Source: Brachypterus glaber (lineage: Eukaryota > Arthropoda > Insecta > Coleoptera > Kateretidae). From it: DNA of 64,000 bases. The notes under the pieces are model-generated. The model did no database searches. It saw only the letters and a program-made list of their open reading frames with translations, and was not told the origin of the DNA. The stretch spans positions 36,670,774 through 36,734,773 of the forward strand of contig OY294049.1 in assembly GCA_958510825.1 (NCBI GenBank), written 5' to 3'. Positions 21,544 through 32,963 of this stretch are shown piece by piece. Positions within the stretch are counted from its first letter, which is position 1. Each line of letters starts with the position of its first letter. A program made the position numbers and the translations under genes.

Positions 21544-22235
21544 CTGCCGTGCTAAACACAGAGGTGGTAACTTACTTTTTTGTCAAAAATTAGCTATGAC
21601 TCCAAGATGATGTAATAACAATCGATGAATATTTTTATCATATTTAAGTCATTTTTTCATAATAAAATTACTCCATCTTCTTTAAAGTTGTCAATTACTA
21701 CGGCAATTAGCCGTACCTACAATATTAAGAATTTACGATAAAAATGTCTTAGTATAATAATAGTAATTAACGAGATAGGTTTATTTTGCCTTAGTAACGG
21801 TAAGTTACGGCAAATGTCCTTATTAGTTATGGAAAAAAATCGGAACTTTCGTTGACAATTAAATTGCTTTATACAGTTCAATCTCTTATCATTTAAAATA
21901 TTTATTTTAATAAGTATTTTTATAACAAAGAGAGATTAACGTACGTAAAATTATATATTATTCGCCAATAGACTTTTTTTTCTTCATTTTCTTAATGAAT
22001 TTATAAGATACGTCAAATCTCTTTAGTATTACAAGCTAAAAGTAATATTTTTTAAAGTGGTAGCTATAAAAAATTCCTATTTTGCTATTTTATTATCTTT
22101 CTGATTCAAACAATTTGATTTTATTTTTTGACTTGGAATATAATTTTTAGTGACTGAGAACATTAAACATTAAAAACTGTTAATACCTCAAAATGGCCAA
22201 AATACAAGTTACCACTTCTGTGTTTAGCACGGCAG
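21544..22235. mobile_element. Non-autonomous DNA transposon, 692 bp
   Basis: Terminal inverted repeats of about 30 bp (CTGCCGTGCTAAACACAGAG against CTCTGTGTTTAGCACGGCAG with one mismatch), followed inward by GTGGTAACTT/AAGTTACCAC. An AATA flanks both sides, a possible 4-bp duplication. The core is AT-rich and non-coding. Confidence 0.8.
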
Positions 22236-22341
22236 AATACATATACAGAGCGTTCTGGAGAACGGCAAACAACGAAAAAAAGAGCCGACTCCCAGGAAAC
22301 CAAAAGACGTCTTCATAATTATTGGTCACTAACTGAACTAC

Positions 22342-22465
22342 ATGACGTCATATTATGACGTCTTACTGTTGTTTCAGTGACGTGTATAAGTCACAGCCAA
22401 GGGACGTAACATAACTGACGTTATAATAACGTCAGAAATATGACGTTAGAATAACGTCTAATAAC
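22342..22465. other. Cluster of TGACG (CRE-like) motifs
   Basis: Within about 125 bp there are a perfect TGACGTCA palindrome and at least five further TGACGT/ACGTCA half-sites or near matches in both orientations, including TGACGTTATAATAACGTCA as one palindrome. Could be CREB/ATF-type binding sites or simply a miniature palindromic repeat; the palindromic arrangement favours the latter. Confidence 0.4.
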
Positions 22466-22634
22466 TTATATATCTGTTCAATTAATAGTTATTTATGGTA
22501 TGAAAGAGGAAACTATAGTATTTTGTCCATGAAAAAATTAACCCACAAGCCTGGAGGCGGAGTGGGTTAATTTTAGAGAGGACAATATTATAATATGAGC
22601 TCCTATGACAGGATTTCATAGAAAAATTCTTGCC

Positions 22635-23417
22635 ATCCCAGGTAGCAAAATAACATGACATTCACGTGAAAGTCACGTTAATATGTGACATGTGATGTTA
22701 AGATTGTAGTCTCATTTAACAAGAATGTAGCATGGTGGGGATGTCCTAAGTCCGCCCCTAATAACATCACACAATGACATCCCGAAAATAACGTGTTTGT
22801 GACATCATAAATCCACATTCCTGTTATATCTAATATCTTATGGATGCCGTTACTGGTACTTTAATATTTAAATAATATTCTAGGATATTAGCTTTTTCTA
22901 AATTAAAACCATTAAAAACGCTATAACCCTATAAAAAAATCGGATTTAAAATCAATCAGTAATTGAAACAATCACAGATTGAAACAGATAGATTCTAAAT
23001 ACAAAATTGCAGATTAAGCGGAGAATATATTCCTTTAATCCGTGTCCGTGGTCTTGAGAAGCCCGACAGAGCCCCCTATCCATTGGAAATCGTATAATGT
23101 GTATACAATTTCCTTATAATAATTTACTCTATCAACATCATCTTATATCGATTTTTTTGCTTCGAACGTCGGTGAGAAGCAAAATAACATGACATTCACG
23201 TGAAAGCCACGTTAATATGTGACATGCGATATATTCACAGCGTTGCTAAATATTTGTTATTAGATAACATGGTTGTCACGTCACACGTGTTACGTTGCAA
23301 ATGTGATGTTAAATACATGTTATTTTTCAATATTATGTGATGTTATGATTTAGTTTAAAAATACACCCAAAAGTGATGTTAATTTCTTGTAATATAACAT
23401 CCCTTGCTACATGGGAT
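22635..23417. mobile_element. Inverted-repeat element with ATCCCAGGTAGCAA ends
   Basis: Left end ATCCCAGGTAGCAA and right end TTGCTACATGGGAT are inverted repeats with one mismatch. A roughly 50-bp block beginning AGCAAAATAACATGACATTC occurs twice in direct orientation (about 22645 and 23177), and scattered GTGATGTTA units occur throughout. Non-coding. It ends about 370 bp upstream of the P-type transposase start codon. Confidence 0.7.
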
Positions 23418-23786
23418 TACTCCCTCCACATATCTGCTCCTGTCCAGTGAAGCGAATTTTCAACAGGCATAGATAATTCGATAATGTATTTTCATGAAAT
23501 TATCAAATAATCTCTGTAGCGACTGAATAGTACTGTCCCATATAAGAAATACACTATAAGAGAAACTGAATACGTGACCGTGAAAAGTATTCAGGACCTG
23601 AACCTGTGTTTTAGCTTCTAGGTACGACGGAGTGGTGGCGCGAGCTGTATATGAACTTGATTGTTTAGTGGGAGTGGGGTGAGGGGTGGTATATCTGTCA
23701 AAACAATTGAAATGGCGGGCATTGTATTTTGTAATTTTACTCGTGATTTGCAATTTATTGTGCTTTTATACCGAACTTTTATTGTG

Positions 23787-26700
23787 ATGTCTAATAAAAA
23801 GTGTATTGTACCGTTTTGCAAGGATCAGTTAAGTAAACGACACCGTTTTCCTAGTGATGCAAACTTATTTAATGTGTGGGTCAAAAACATTAATAGTGCC
23901 AAGTTAAATAAAATGACTCAAGAAGAAATCCTCAAGCACGTTTTATTGGTTTGCGATATTCATTTTGATGAATCCGTAAAACTAAATTCCAGACGTGGAC
24001 TAACGATTGACGCAGTACCAACACTGCATTTGCCAGGTAAATTATGTTTATTTTTAATATACCTATGTTTATTATTTTGACTATATAAGTAAAGGTTCTC
24101 TATAGAGCCTTATATATAACAAGCAAGATATCTGGAGACTTTCCTCCTGTCATCTAGGTAGGCCTACCTACTTGTTTTAATATTATACCTATGTGGTTTA
24201 AGAAATTACCAAACATTTTTAAAGTGTAATTTTACATTTAAAAGGTATGAAAGAGGAGGCTTGTGTCCTCTAGAGGGACCTACATCATAAGTAGGTACTG
24301 TGAACCAAATGTGCAGTATTCCTGTTATATTCACGTGTGTGCCATTTTCACAATATTGGCAAAAATCGCATATTGTCTTTTTCAATACTGGCCAAAATTG
24401 CATGAGATTTTTGCCAAAATAGCAATATTGTTTACACACGTGTACTGGTGTAAAAGTGCACATCACAGTTTAAAGTATTTACAAAACGACTAATAAGGTA
24501 TAAACAACCTGTTAAATAAGGTCCCCAAACAAGTATAAACAATAAACTGAACTAAAATTATTAATTTTAGAATGTTTCTTTCCCTTACAGATAGGGGATA
24601 AGATGACAAAAGGGTCACATTCTAAATTTAAAGTGCCTATGAAACTAGCGATTTTAATTAAGTGTTGCATAGAATAATAAGTTATTATATTCAATTTTAA
24701 TAGTAATTTATTTTTTCTAGTCTCAATTAAGGACATGCAATTACCTGAGGGTTTAGTGCCCAATAAAATAAGGAAGATAATGAAAGGTAAAGTTTTTTTA
24801 ATTTAAGGGTTGGACAACAATTATGTCATCGAATGTTTTATATTTGTAGACCTTACCTTATAAGTAAGTATTAGATAAGTTTTTACACATTTTCATGGCC
24901 ATTAATTTTATAAGAAGTAATTTTGTTGTCCGTAAATAATTATAAAATCTAAAAAAAAAAATCAGGTCTCATTTTGGATCCAGACTGAGACCTGAATTTG
25001 TTTCTAATTTTCTTTTCTGTCTGATATGCCACTTATATTTTCTTTCATTAATTTTATATTTTAAAATTATATTTCAAATAAATGTCTATAGAGATGTGTA
25101 AATTTACTAATTCAAATCAGTATCATACTTTATCATAAGCCTACGATACAGGTCAAAATACTGTTTATTTACTATTTTGGTACTGATTTGGACATATGTA
25201 TATGTTGTTTTACATAATGTATAACCAGCTTACTATTTTGGTACTGATTAAGAAATTTTTTTATACATAATATATAAAAACATGTATAAATCATGAAGCT
25301 GAAGTTTGCAACGAAAATTCAAATAGTATATTAAAGTACTAGTTTCATAACATACGTGTTCAGCGCACGAGTACAAGTTAAGAAAACAAGCCGCTTGCGG
25401 CGAGTTTTATAAAGTACTAGTGCGCTATAAACGTGTTATGGAATAAGTGCTTCAATATACTATTTGAATTTTCGTTGCAAAAAAAACGTTGCAAACTTCA
25501 GCTTCATTATAAATCAGTACCAAAATAGTAAGTAAACAGTAATTTGACCTATATCATAGGCCTATCATAATTATGATAAAGTTATCCAGCTTAAGCTTAG
25601 CCAGGTGTACATTTATTTTTAGTTTTATCCTACATAATAAGCTTAAGCTGTGCTATTAGACAGTACCTATTTGTTAAATATTCTTAATCCATTTACCTTA
25701 GGGTCACTAGCACCAATTTTTAAACTGGGATAAGCTTGACTAAACTAAGTTTAAGTTAAAAATGCTGCGTTGTGATTGGTCGACCGTCAATTTATTCCAA
25801 GTTTAAAGATAAACCATCGTTGGTGTAAGTGGCTCTTAAAGGAAAATTTTGAATGTTATTAAAAATAACAATTATTGTACTATTATGCCTAAAATCTTAT
25901 TGCATATGGCGCCCACCTTGGCCCACGCTACCAAAACAAAAATATACCCTCAGAAATCAGAAAAAAAAGCTTTGTCCCTGAGCGTTTCTACAAAATTTGG
26001 CGCCCACCTTGGCGCCCCTCCCAAACAAACAATTTTTTAACTTTTTGTTTAAAGTAACAAAAAAATATAAAAAAACTGATTCTTGGGGAGAGGGGTTAAA
26101 TACCCCCTCTACCCCCCCATATCTACTTGCCTGTGGTTTATCAAGCCAAATCAAAAAAAATATCACATACCCCCTATGTTATGAAGCCCTCTATATTAAT
26201 ATAGTTCTTATTTCATATAGAATATTAATTTATCATTTATTTTCAGATATCACAAATAATCCGGTTCCTTTTGGTAATACCTCCGAAATAAGGGATGAAA
26301 TTGCAGAAAACATGATATACCAAAGCACATCAAAAGTTGATCATGATTATTGCACGATGACTTCTGAAACTCAGAGCACATCAAAATATGATCATAATTA
26401 CTATAATGTTATTTCTGAGGTTATTTCTGAAACCCCAAGCACATCAAATACATTAATTGATTCGAATTTAACTCCTATTGAGAATGTTGATGATAATATC
26501 AACATCAACACCAAGAGCAAGACTCCAGTTACCTATAAATGTAAGTACAATTAACCAGAAAGAATAATTACACAAACAGGAATTTCTAAGACAACATATT
26601 CATAATAAGCCCCTTCTGAATGGCTAATTAGTTCCCTCAAACTCCAGGAAGTTCCTCAAATGATAGGTAGGCCCCGGCTGGTACCGGCATAAAAAGTATT

Positions 26701-29700
26701 TCTTCTGGCAAAAAAGGCAAAAAAATATTGACAAACATTTCCGGATTAACTTAAACAAAGCTGTGAATATATGAGAAAGTTTAAGGGCCAAAAATAAAGT
26801 AAAATGCAAATGGCCTACTTTTATTTATTTTTAAAACTTTTTCAAGTCTGTTTTTTTTTTGGGAAAGGGGCCCGGGCCCCGGTGCAACTTTTTACCAGAG
26901 GCCCCCATTTTTCGAAAACATAATTGTCTCATACAGAGCCGCAGCTAAGGCACTTGTATGCTGGGGATTGAAGTGGCGCCCCTATTCATTAACTAAGTTA
27001 GCGCCACAGGCGAAATTTTTTACAATTTTAATAATCCATTTTAATTCTAATTTTAAATTTCATAAAAATGCAAGCTCTAGCTCTGCAGGCAATTTTATTT
27101 GCAAATTTTACTCTTAAGTTTTACAATCTTAAATTGAAAAAAAAAACTTAATTAGCCCAGCGCTGCAGGCGAAAATTCTTACCAAACGAATGAAAACCCT
27201 AGCGCTGTAGGCGAAATTTTTTACGAATTTTAGGGTCTGTGGTCCACTTGGAAAGGGCTTTAAATATTTGCTCGTTTTGACGCCCTTATTTTTCTGGGGA
27301 AGTATACATAAATAAACTGTTTGTTGTAAACTTTCGACGCCGGGCCCCCTCGAGCCCGGGTAAACTGCACTTACCCTGAATCCGGCCCTGGCTGTACCTG
27401 ACACTGTCTATCCTATACATGTAGTATTTAGTCCAAATTTTAAAATAATTTTTTTTGTCTAATGAATTAATAAAAATATTTTTTACAGGTAAAAAAAGGA
27501 ATTTGATTTTGAAAGAAGTGAATGTTTCTCGAATAAATCAACTGACACCCAACTGCAAGAGATTGTATAAAATGGTTACAGAATGGAGCCGTAAAACCAC
27601 AAACAGCCAGAAACAAATAACAAGCCTAAAAACTCGTCTCGAAAATGCCTTTAAGGTTGCCAACTCTCCTGACTATGCCCAATTTATGTCAAAAGTTAAT
27701 ACGCCTACATATACTTTCATTGCACAGCAAATAAGAACACAACATCAGAAACCTAAAGCAAGACGTTTTACAATTGACGAAAAAATTCTTTCGTTGGCTC
27801 TTTTAAAAAGCAGTGGCAAAGGGTACCGTCTTCTAAGTAAAATTTTTTCACTGCCATCAAGAAAAACCCTAACAAATTTACTAAACAAAATACCTTTTGG
27901 CCCTGGTATAAATAATGAGTTATTAAACTCATTACGAGAGTCAGTTTTAAAAATGACCACCTTGGAAAAATGTTGCCTTTTAATATTTGATGAGGTGGCA
28001 ATTGGGACTGGAGTGTCATATAATCAAAAGCTGGATATGATTGAAGGGCTAGAAGATTTTGGTTCAGTTAGAAGAAGAAAAATAGCTGACTATGCGAATG
28101 TATTTATGATAAAAGGAGTATATAAACAGTGGAAACAACCCATTGCATTTACTTTTTCATCTGGGCCAATGAAATCTGTAGAGTTAAAGGTAAAAGTTAA
28201 GGAAGTCATTACGGCACTCCAAAATATTGGTTTAAATGTTGTTGCGACTGTCTGCGATCAAGGTACTGGAAATTCAGCAGCTGTGAATGGTTTAATAAAT
28301 CAGTATGGAGACCCAAGCACAAGATCTATTAAACTTAATGGAAAAGATATAGTTTTACTTTTCGATGTCCCTCACATATTTAAATGCTTACGTAACAACC
28401 TCCTTACAAAAGATTTAAAATATACAATGGACAACGAAAAAAAAATAGCGAAATGGAAGGATATACGTGACTTTTATTACTTGGATACATCAGAGAACAC
28501 TCGAATATGCACAAAGTTAAATGATTCACATATTTTAAAAGAAAAAATGAATAAAATGAAGGTGTCGCTATGTACTCAAGTGTTCAGCAATCAAGTTGGT
28601 TCTTTAATGAAGCGCATTGCACAATGGGGTATGTACTCGACAATTTTGACTTTAAATTAGGAAAGAAAATCCCACTGTACTAGAAATTAACGTGAACTTG
28701 TTGTTGAACTTGTTTGTTGTTTTTATATGTAATTTTTAACATTAGTATGTCACACTCTTTTTTGGTAATCATTGACCGCCTTACCCTCTTGTCACGTTGT
28801 GTCACACCGGTTCCAACCCCCCTTACCCCCATTGTTACGTCAAGTTAAATTTTTATTTTTTATATAACAAAATTGTACTTTACAGTTTTTTATTGTATTT
28901 CCTTGAAGTAAAAATAGTAAAAAATTAGAACTAGGTACCTAAAATTAATTTGAATACTGGGTGTTTTATTAATGTCCACCCCCAAAATTAATTTTACATT
29001 GGCTATAAAATGGCGGATTGAATTTTGTTTTTCACTTCCGGTTTTGCCGGCATAAATATGTTTTTTTTAATGGAACACCCTGTAATTTTTTATATTTTTG
29101 AATTCAGCCTATAATTCTATGTATAAAAACCTGATTGTTTTTTCTGTACTTTTCGTTCGTATTTTTATCATATCAAAACACATAATTTACATTCTGTTTA
29201 CTTACTTAATCTTCAAAGTAAATTATATATTAAATATATAATTTACTTTGAAATACAAATTTTGTTATAAGAAAAATAGCGGAAATATACTCTACAAATA
29301 AAGTTTACGTCACCGGTACATCAACCCCCGACTAAAAAAATGTATTGAAATTATTTTTATAAAACATTTTTCAACACTTTCGTGCGAAAAAAACGGGGTT
29401 TATACAATTTACCCGTCCCCTTAATTAATCATTTATTATACATAAATCTAATTTAATAATTTAATTTACAGATATTAAGGCTGAAAATAAGTTAGATTCA
29501 AGAGCTGTTCAAACTGCAGATCTAATTTTATTTTTGGATAAACTTTTTGACAGCCTTAATGGTAATAGCAAAGTGGCTCCAAAAACCAAACCACTTAAAG
29601 GAGGAATTACAAAGGATTCTGAGCATTTGGAATTTTGGAAAATTGGTATCAAAATACTGGAAAGTATGGAGTACATTTATCCCAAAGATTACAAAGGAGC

Positions 29701-30616
29701 AAAAACCCCATCAATTCGAAATCTTATACGAACGATAAAAGGATTCATCACATTAAAGCATAATTTATTGAAAATGGGATTTTTATATATATTGCCGAGA
29801 GCTTTTAACCAGGACCCTCTGGAGAACTTTTTTGGTATACTGAGAAGTCATTGTGCCCGAAACATAAAGCCTCAAGTTCCCCATTTTATTTCCTCATTCA
29901 AAGCCTTGCTTACCACAAATTTTATGTCGTCACACTCACCTGGTTCTAACTGTGAGGACGATTCTACAGAAGGGGCGTTAGATAATTTAAGATGTTTTTT
30001 AACTGGAGAGGTGATTGCTGGTATTGGAGAGTTAGAAACGACACAAACTAAGTACACTTTGCCTACTTATGTTTCAAAACACAAGCATTCATATGTGGGA
30101 GAGTGTACGATAACGTATATTGCGGGTTATGTAGTAAAAAAAATGAAAAAATTTGCAAACCATTGCGACAGTTGCAAAAATAATTTAACCATTTCCTCAA
30201 CTCAGTCCCATATGGATTTTATTGAAGCCAGGGAATATCCAACAGTTCAGTTTAATAGACCTGGAGGTTATTTGATAATGTTCACAAAATTTGTCTTGGA
30301 TAAACTATTTTATTATATACCAAGAATTTGTCATGAAAGAAATATAGCAAAATTATTATTTAATTTAGTGTCAGATCCTATGCATCTAAAGGCTTTAAAT
30401 TGTCCAACTCACCAGCAATTATCCTCTACTGTATTAAAAACAATAATTAGGTGTATTTTATATTTTTGGAGTAAAAGGATCACCCAAATTTTAAAAGGAA
30501 AGGATTCCAAATTTGCTACATTATACAAAAAAGATAAAAAAAACAAATACCTTGATCCAATGAAAATTCTGGCATATGAAAAATACTTAAGTACATTAAA
30601 AAAAAGAAATAGATAA
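23787..30616 (+). CDS. P-element / THAP9-type transposase, apparently intact
   Basis: Five exons join in frame: 23787-24036, 24721-24786, 26247-26540, 27489-28628, 29472-30616, giving 964 aa. Residues 1-83 are a THAP zinc finger (Cys6, Cys11, Trp31, Cys56, His59, with FP after HR), the sequence-specific DNA-binding domain of P transposases. A Ser/Thr-rich linker and a short heptad-like segment follow. The RNase H-like catalytic core shows LLIFDEVAI (about Asp371), ATVCDQGTGNSA (about Asp460) and NQDPLENFFG (Asp698 and about Glu701), which match the DDE positions of Drosophila P transposase and human THAP9 (family knowledge). The region between the second Asp and the Glu contains the GTP-binding-type insertion of the family. 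No frameshift or stop seen. No terminal inverted repeats could be matched around the gene, so it may be domesticated. Introns 2 and 4 contain other MITEs. Confidence 0.9.
24037..24720. other. Transposase intron 1
   Basis: Contains a loose palindrome (about 24325-24445, TTCACGTGTGTGCCA against ACACACGTGTA). No other feature seen. Confidence 0.45.
25293..25507. mobile_element. Palindromic MITE with 8-bp target duplication
   Basis: Starts ATGAAGCTGAAGTTTGCAAC and ends CTTCAGCTTCAT; flanked by a perfect TATAAATC duplication (25285-25292 and 25508-25515). Same family as 6638-6853. An 8-bp duplication fits hAT or P superfamily mobilisation. It lies in intron 2 of the P-type transposase gene. Confidence 0.88.
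25508..26246. other. Remainder of transposase intron 2
   Basis: GGCGCCCACCTTGG-type junk (about 25910-26010) and a GGGGAGAGGGGTTAAATACCC patch, probably decayed transposon sequence. Open frames in this stretch join the exon at 26247 only by chance. Confidence 0.4.
26541..27488. other. Transposase intron 3 with decayed repeats
   Basis: Repeated GCGCTGCAGGCGAAA- and GCTCTGCAGGC-type phrases between about 26995 and 27220, flanked by GGGCCCGGGCCCC and GAATCCGGCCCTGG patches; these look like the core and ends of a decayed hAT-like element similar to those with CAGGGCCG ends. No exon. Confidence 0.4.
28957..29082. mobile_element. Small TA-flanked MITE, 126 bp
   Basis: TA-CTGGGTGTT on the left mirrors AACACCCTG-TA on the right, with partially complementary sub-terminal sequence (TTTATTAATG/TTTTTTAATGG). 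Inserted in transposase intron 4; Tc1/mariner-type by its TA flanks. Confidence 0.65.
29214..29250. repeat. Perfect-arm AT palindrome
   Basis: CAAAGTAAATTATATATT followed by its reverse complement; could extrude a cruciform. Inside transposase intron 4. Confidence 0.6.
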
Positions 30617-30649
30617 TAATTTTTGTTTAACCACTATTTGATGTAATTA

Positions 30650-30760
30650 TACAGTGCGGTCCAAAACTCACTCCTTCCCCTCTTAACTTTTTAATGGGTA
30701 AAACAACTTAAACTATCTTTTGGCATATACATATTTTATATTTAAAGCTTTTTAAATGTG
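30650..30760. repeat. Fragment of TA-CAGTGCGGTCCAAAA element
   Basis: Left end (TA, CAGTGCGGTCCAAAACTCAC) of the family found complete at 54093-54805, starting 34 bp after the transposase stop codon. Right end not found. Confidence 0.65.
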
Positions 30761-30896
30761 GTCAGGGATTTTTTTGAATGGAAAGGGAAGTCCTGTGATA
30801 CATAATTTTAAAGCAAAAAAATCTCTATTCGACCACGTATTTTTTTATTTTTATTTTCTTTTTTAAGGTGTTTATGTCATATAAAATGACATAATT

Positions 30897-31014
30897 TTAT
30901 ATTTTTTAAAATTTGGATGTCCCATTAGTCTGTAATTTTGAAAATTTTAAAATTTGGGTGACCCATTAATCTGTAATTTTGAAAATTTTAAAATTTGGAT
31001 GACCCAATAGTCTG
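30897..31014. repeat. Short tandem repeat, about 2.5 units of 56 bp
   Basis: Units of the form AAAATTTGG(A/G)TG(A/T)CCCA..AGTCTGTAATTTTGAAAATTTT follow one another directly. Confidence 0.7.
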
Positions 31015-31348
31015 TAGGTAGTAAATTATAAATCGCACAGTGAATATATCTAATATATAGATATATCTATCCAAACATATTCAAATATTGGATGTGCGTA
31101 TAGTGATCTATAAAAACGGGGTAATGGTATTAAAAAAATAAACTTTTTGTCTTTATTCACTGGGTATTATACCATATAAAATGGTGGCTCAGTCATGACA
31201 CAGGGCTTTTTTTAATATTTTACAGTGTATACATCCAATACAGACAAAAAGTTATTATTTTTTAAATCCGGGTATAATACCCTGTACCTGATTATAATTA
31301 ACAATAATATAATAAACTGTGCCAGAATTTTTGTAATTTAAAGGGGGC

Positions 31349-31486
31349 ATGGGCGGATTTAGGGGGGGGGGGCAGCGAGATATATTAGCATAGAAATATC
31401 TTCAAAATTATATTTTTGGCGAAAGCGCAATTTTTTTCCCTATGGATGGCCCTCCCCCTTAAAGTGAAATAAATCCGCCCCTGAAA
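31349..31486. repeat. Small hAT-like inverted-repeat element
   Basis: GGGCGGATTTAGGGGG near the left end mirrors AAATCCGCCCCTG at the right, with a C/G-run rich junction typical of the CAGGGGC-type elements in this window. Target duplication not resolved. Confidence 0.5.
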
Positions 31487-31529
31487 GGGGGAAATTACAT
31501 CCTCATACTGATTTTTTGGATCCGTCCCC

Positions 31530-31900
31530 CAGGGGACGGTCCTGACCTAAAAAGCTTATCAGTTTGACTGAGCAGTATTATACAGGGACTATAATAGTCC
31601 CTGTCCTAAAAAGCCTACCAGTTTGACTGTTTCAGGCAGGTACTGACGCTGTCTTGAAAAGCTTCTTATTACTTTGACTGCGCTATTTAGGGCAGGGACA
31701 GCCCCTACACAAAAAAACATTGATTTGACTGACCTGTTTAGGGCTGGGACAAATGCCCTAAAAAGCTTCTTACCATTTTCACATATATTTTTTGGGCAGG
31801 GATGGCCCCTATCGAAAAGAGCTTATCAGTTTGACTGAGCTAGCCCTAAACAGCTGTTTAGGGCTGGAATAGCCCCTGGTCAGAGAAGCTTATCGGGTTA
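31530..31900. repeat. Minisatellite of AAAAAGCTTATCAGTTTGACTG units
   Basis: Six or so degenerate units of about 50-65 bp, each with AAAAAGC(T/C)T..(C/T)A(C/G)TTTGACTG followed by TTTAGGGC.GGGACAGCCCCT. Non-coding; flanks unknown. Confidence 0.75.
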
Positions 31901-32495
31901 ACTGATTCATGTTAAATGTAGGAATACTAATTATAAAAACTTTCAAATGTGCTCTGCACTTAGGCAGTATATTGTGTATGACACTCAATTATATATGAAG
32001 GCAAATGTTTACTCCTCATATTTATTTATTTATTTAAATTAAAAGGTAAACTATTAAAAGTACGACATAATTCTTTTAATTTCCTATTTACGTTTAAAAT
32101 AAAATATATAAAAATCAAAGCCAAGTGTTTTTTTTTTAATTATATAGGTTTATTTAGCAAAAGATAAAATTTCATATTTTTAAAGTTTAACAAATTATAC
32201 ATTTAATTAGAATTTCGATTCATATATTGTTATTTTTAATTAATGTGCGGGTTAGATAACCCACTTGTTAGACTTTTTAAAAATTTGTTTTATCTTTTGG
32301 TGAATAAACTTTTAAATAAAATTGCAGAGCTTTTCCCCATTTTTAAAAAATTGATTTGGGAAAGCAATAGTAATCTTTATTACCGACTTCCGTAGGTTAT
32401 CTGTATTATCGGCTGTCGTTGACCGTGAATTTAGTGAATTTTAAAAAACAACCGCTAATGGCGGTACAATAGTTTTCTATCTCTATCATTTGACT
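31901..32495. other. AT-rich stretch left of the scaffold gap
   Basis: No exon of the minus-strand membrane-protein gene was recognised here, although one is expected somewhere beyond 32964. Confidence 0.4.
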
Positions 32496-32695
32496 NNNNN
32501 NNNNNNNNNNNNNNNNNNNNNNNNNNNNNNNNNNNNNNNNNNNNNNNNNNNNNNNNNNNNNNNNNNNNNNNNNNNNNNNNNNNNNNNNNNNNNNNNNNNN
32601 NNNNNNNNNNNNNNNNNNNNNNNNNNNNNNNNNNNNNNNNNNNNNNNNNNNNNNNNNNNNNNNNNNNNNNNNNNNNNNNNNNNNNNNNNNNNNNN
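32496..32695. other. Assembly gap (200 N)
   Basis: A run of exactly 200 Ns, a conventional placeholder; true length unknown. Confidence 0.98.
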
Positions 32696-32923
32696 CCACC
32701 CTAATGTGGTATAATACAGTTTATTTGTTATATGATCATATGAATAAGAATTATTATTATTATTAATATAATTAATTTCTGGGACAAAGAAGTTCGAAGA
32801 TGGCGTTTACATGAATATGGAATAGGTTTGGTGACTCGCGCGATTAATATGTGTCCCTCGATGTGAACAAACACGCATCGTCTTCCATTCTTGGCAGACG
32901 TATTCGACTACTTTTTCCTGGTC

Positions 32924-32949
32924 AATAATAATAATAATAATAATAAATA
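32924..32949. repeat. AAT microsatellite
   Basis: Seven consecutive AAT-type units just left of the exon donor at 32958-32963. Confidence 0.8.
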
Positions 32950-32963
32950 TAAACTTAACTTAC

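Noticed and set aside
25997..26554. 185-codon frame as a separate protein
   Set aside because: Only its second half (26247-26540) is a real exon of the P-type transposase; the upstream part is decayed intron repeat.
27129..27404. Minus-strand frame with GFRVSAVYPGSRGPG
   Set aside because: Lies in decayed transposon sequence of intron 3; the phrase comes from the CGGCCCTG/CCCGGG repeat end, not from a protein family.
27455..28660. Treating the 401-codon and 360-codon frames (27455-28660, 29534-30616) as two separate transposase genes or as a broken one
   Set aside because: A donor at 28629 and an acceptor at 29471 join them in frame, so they are exons 4 and 5 of one gene.
30897..31900. CRISPR-like array
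   Set aside because: Repeats are degenerate, with units adjoining without unique spacers, in an insect nuclear genome; they are minisatellites.
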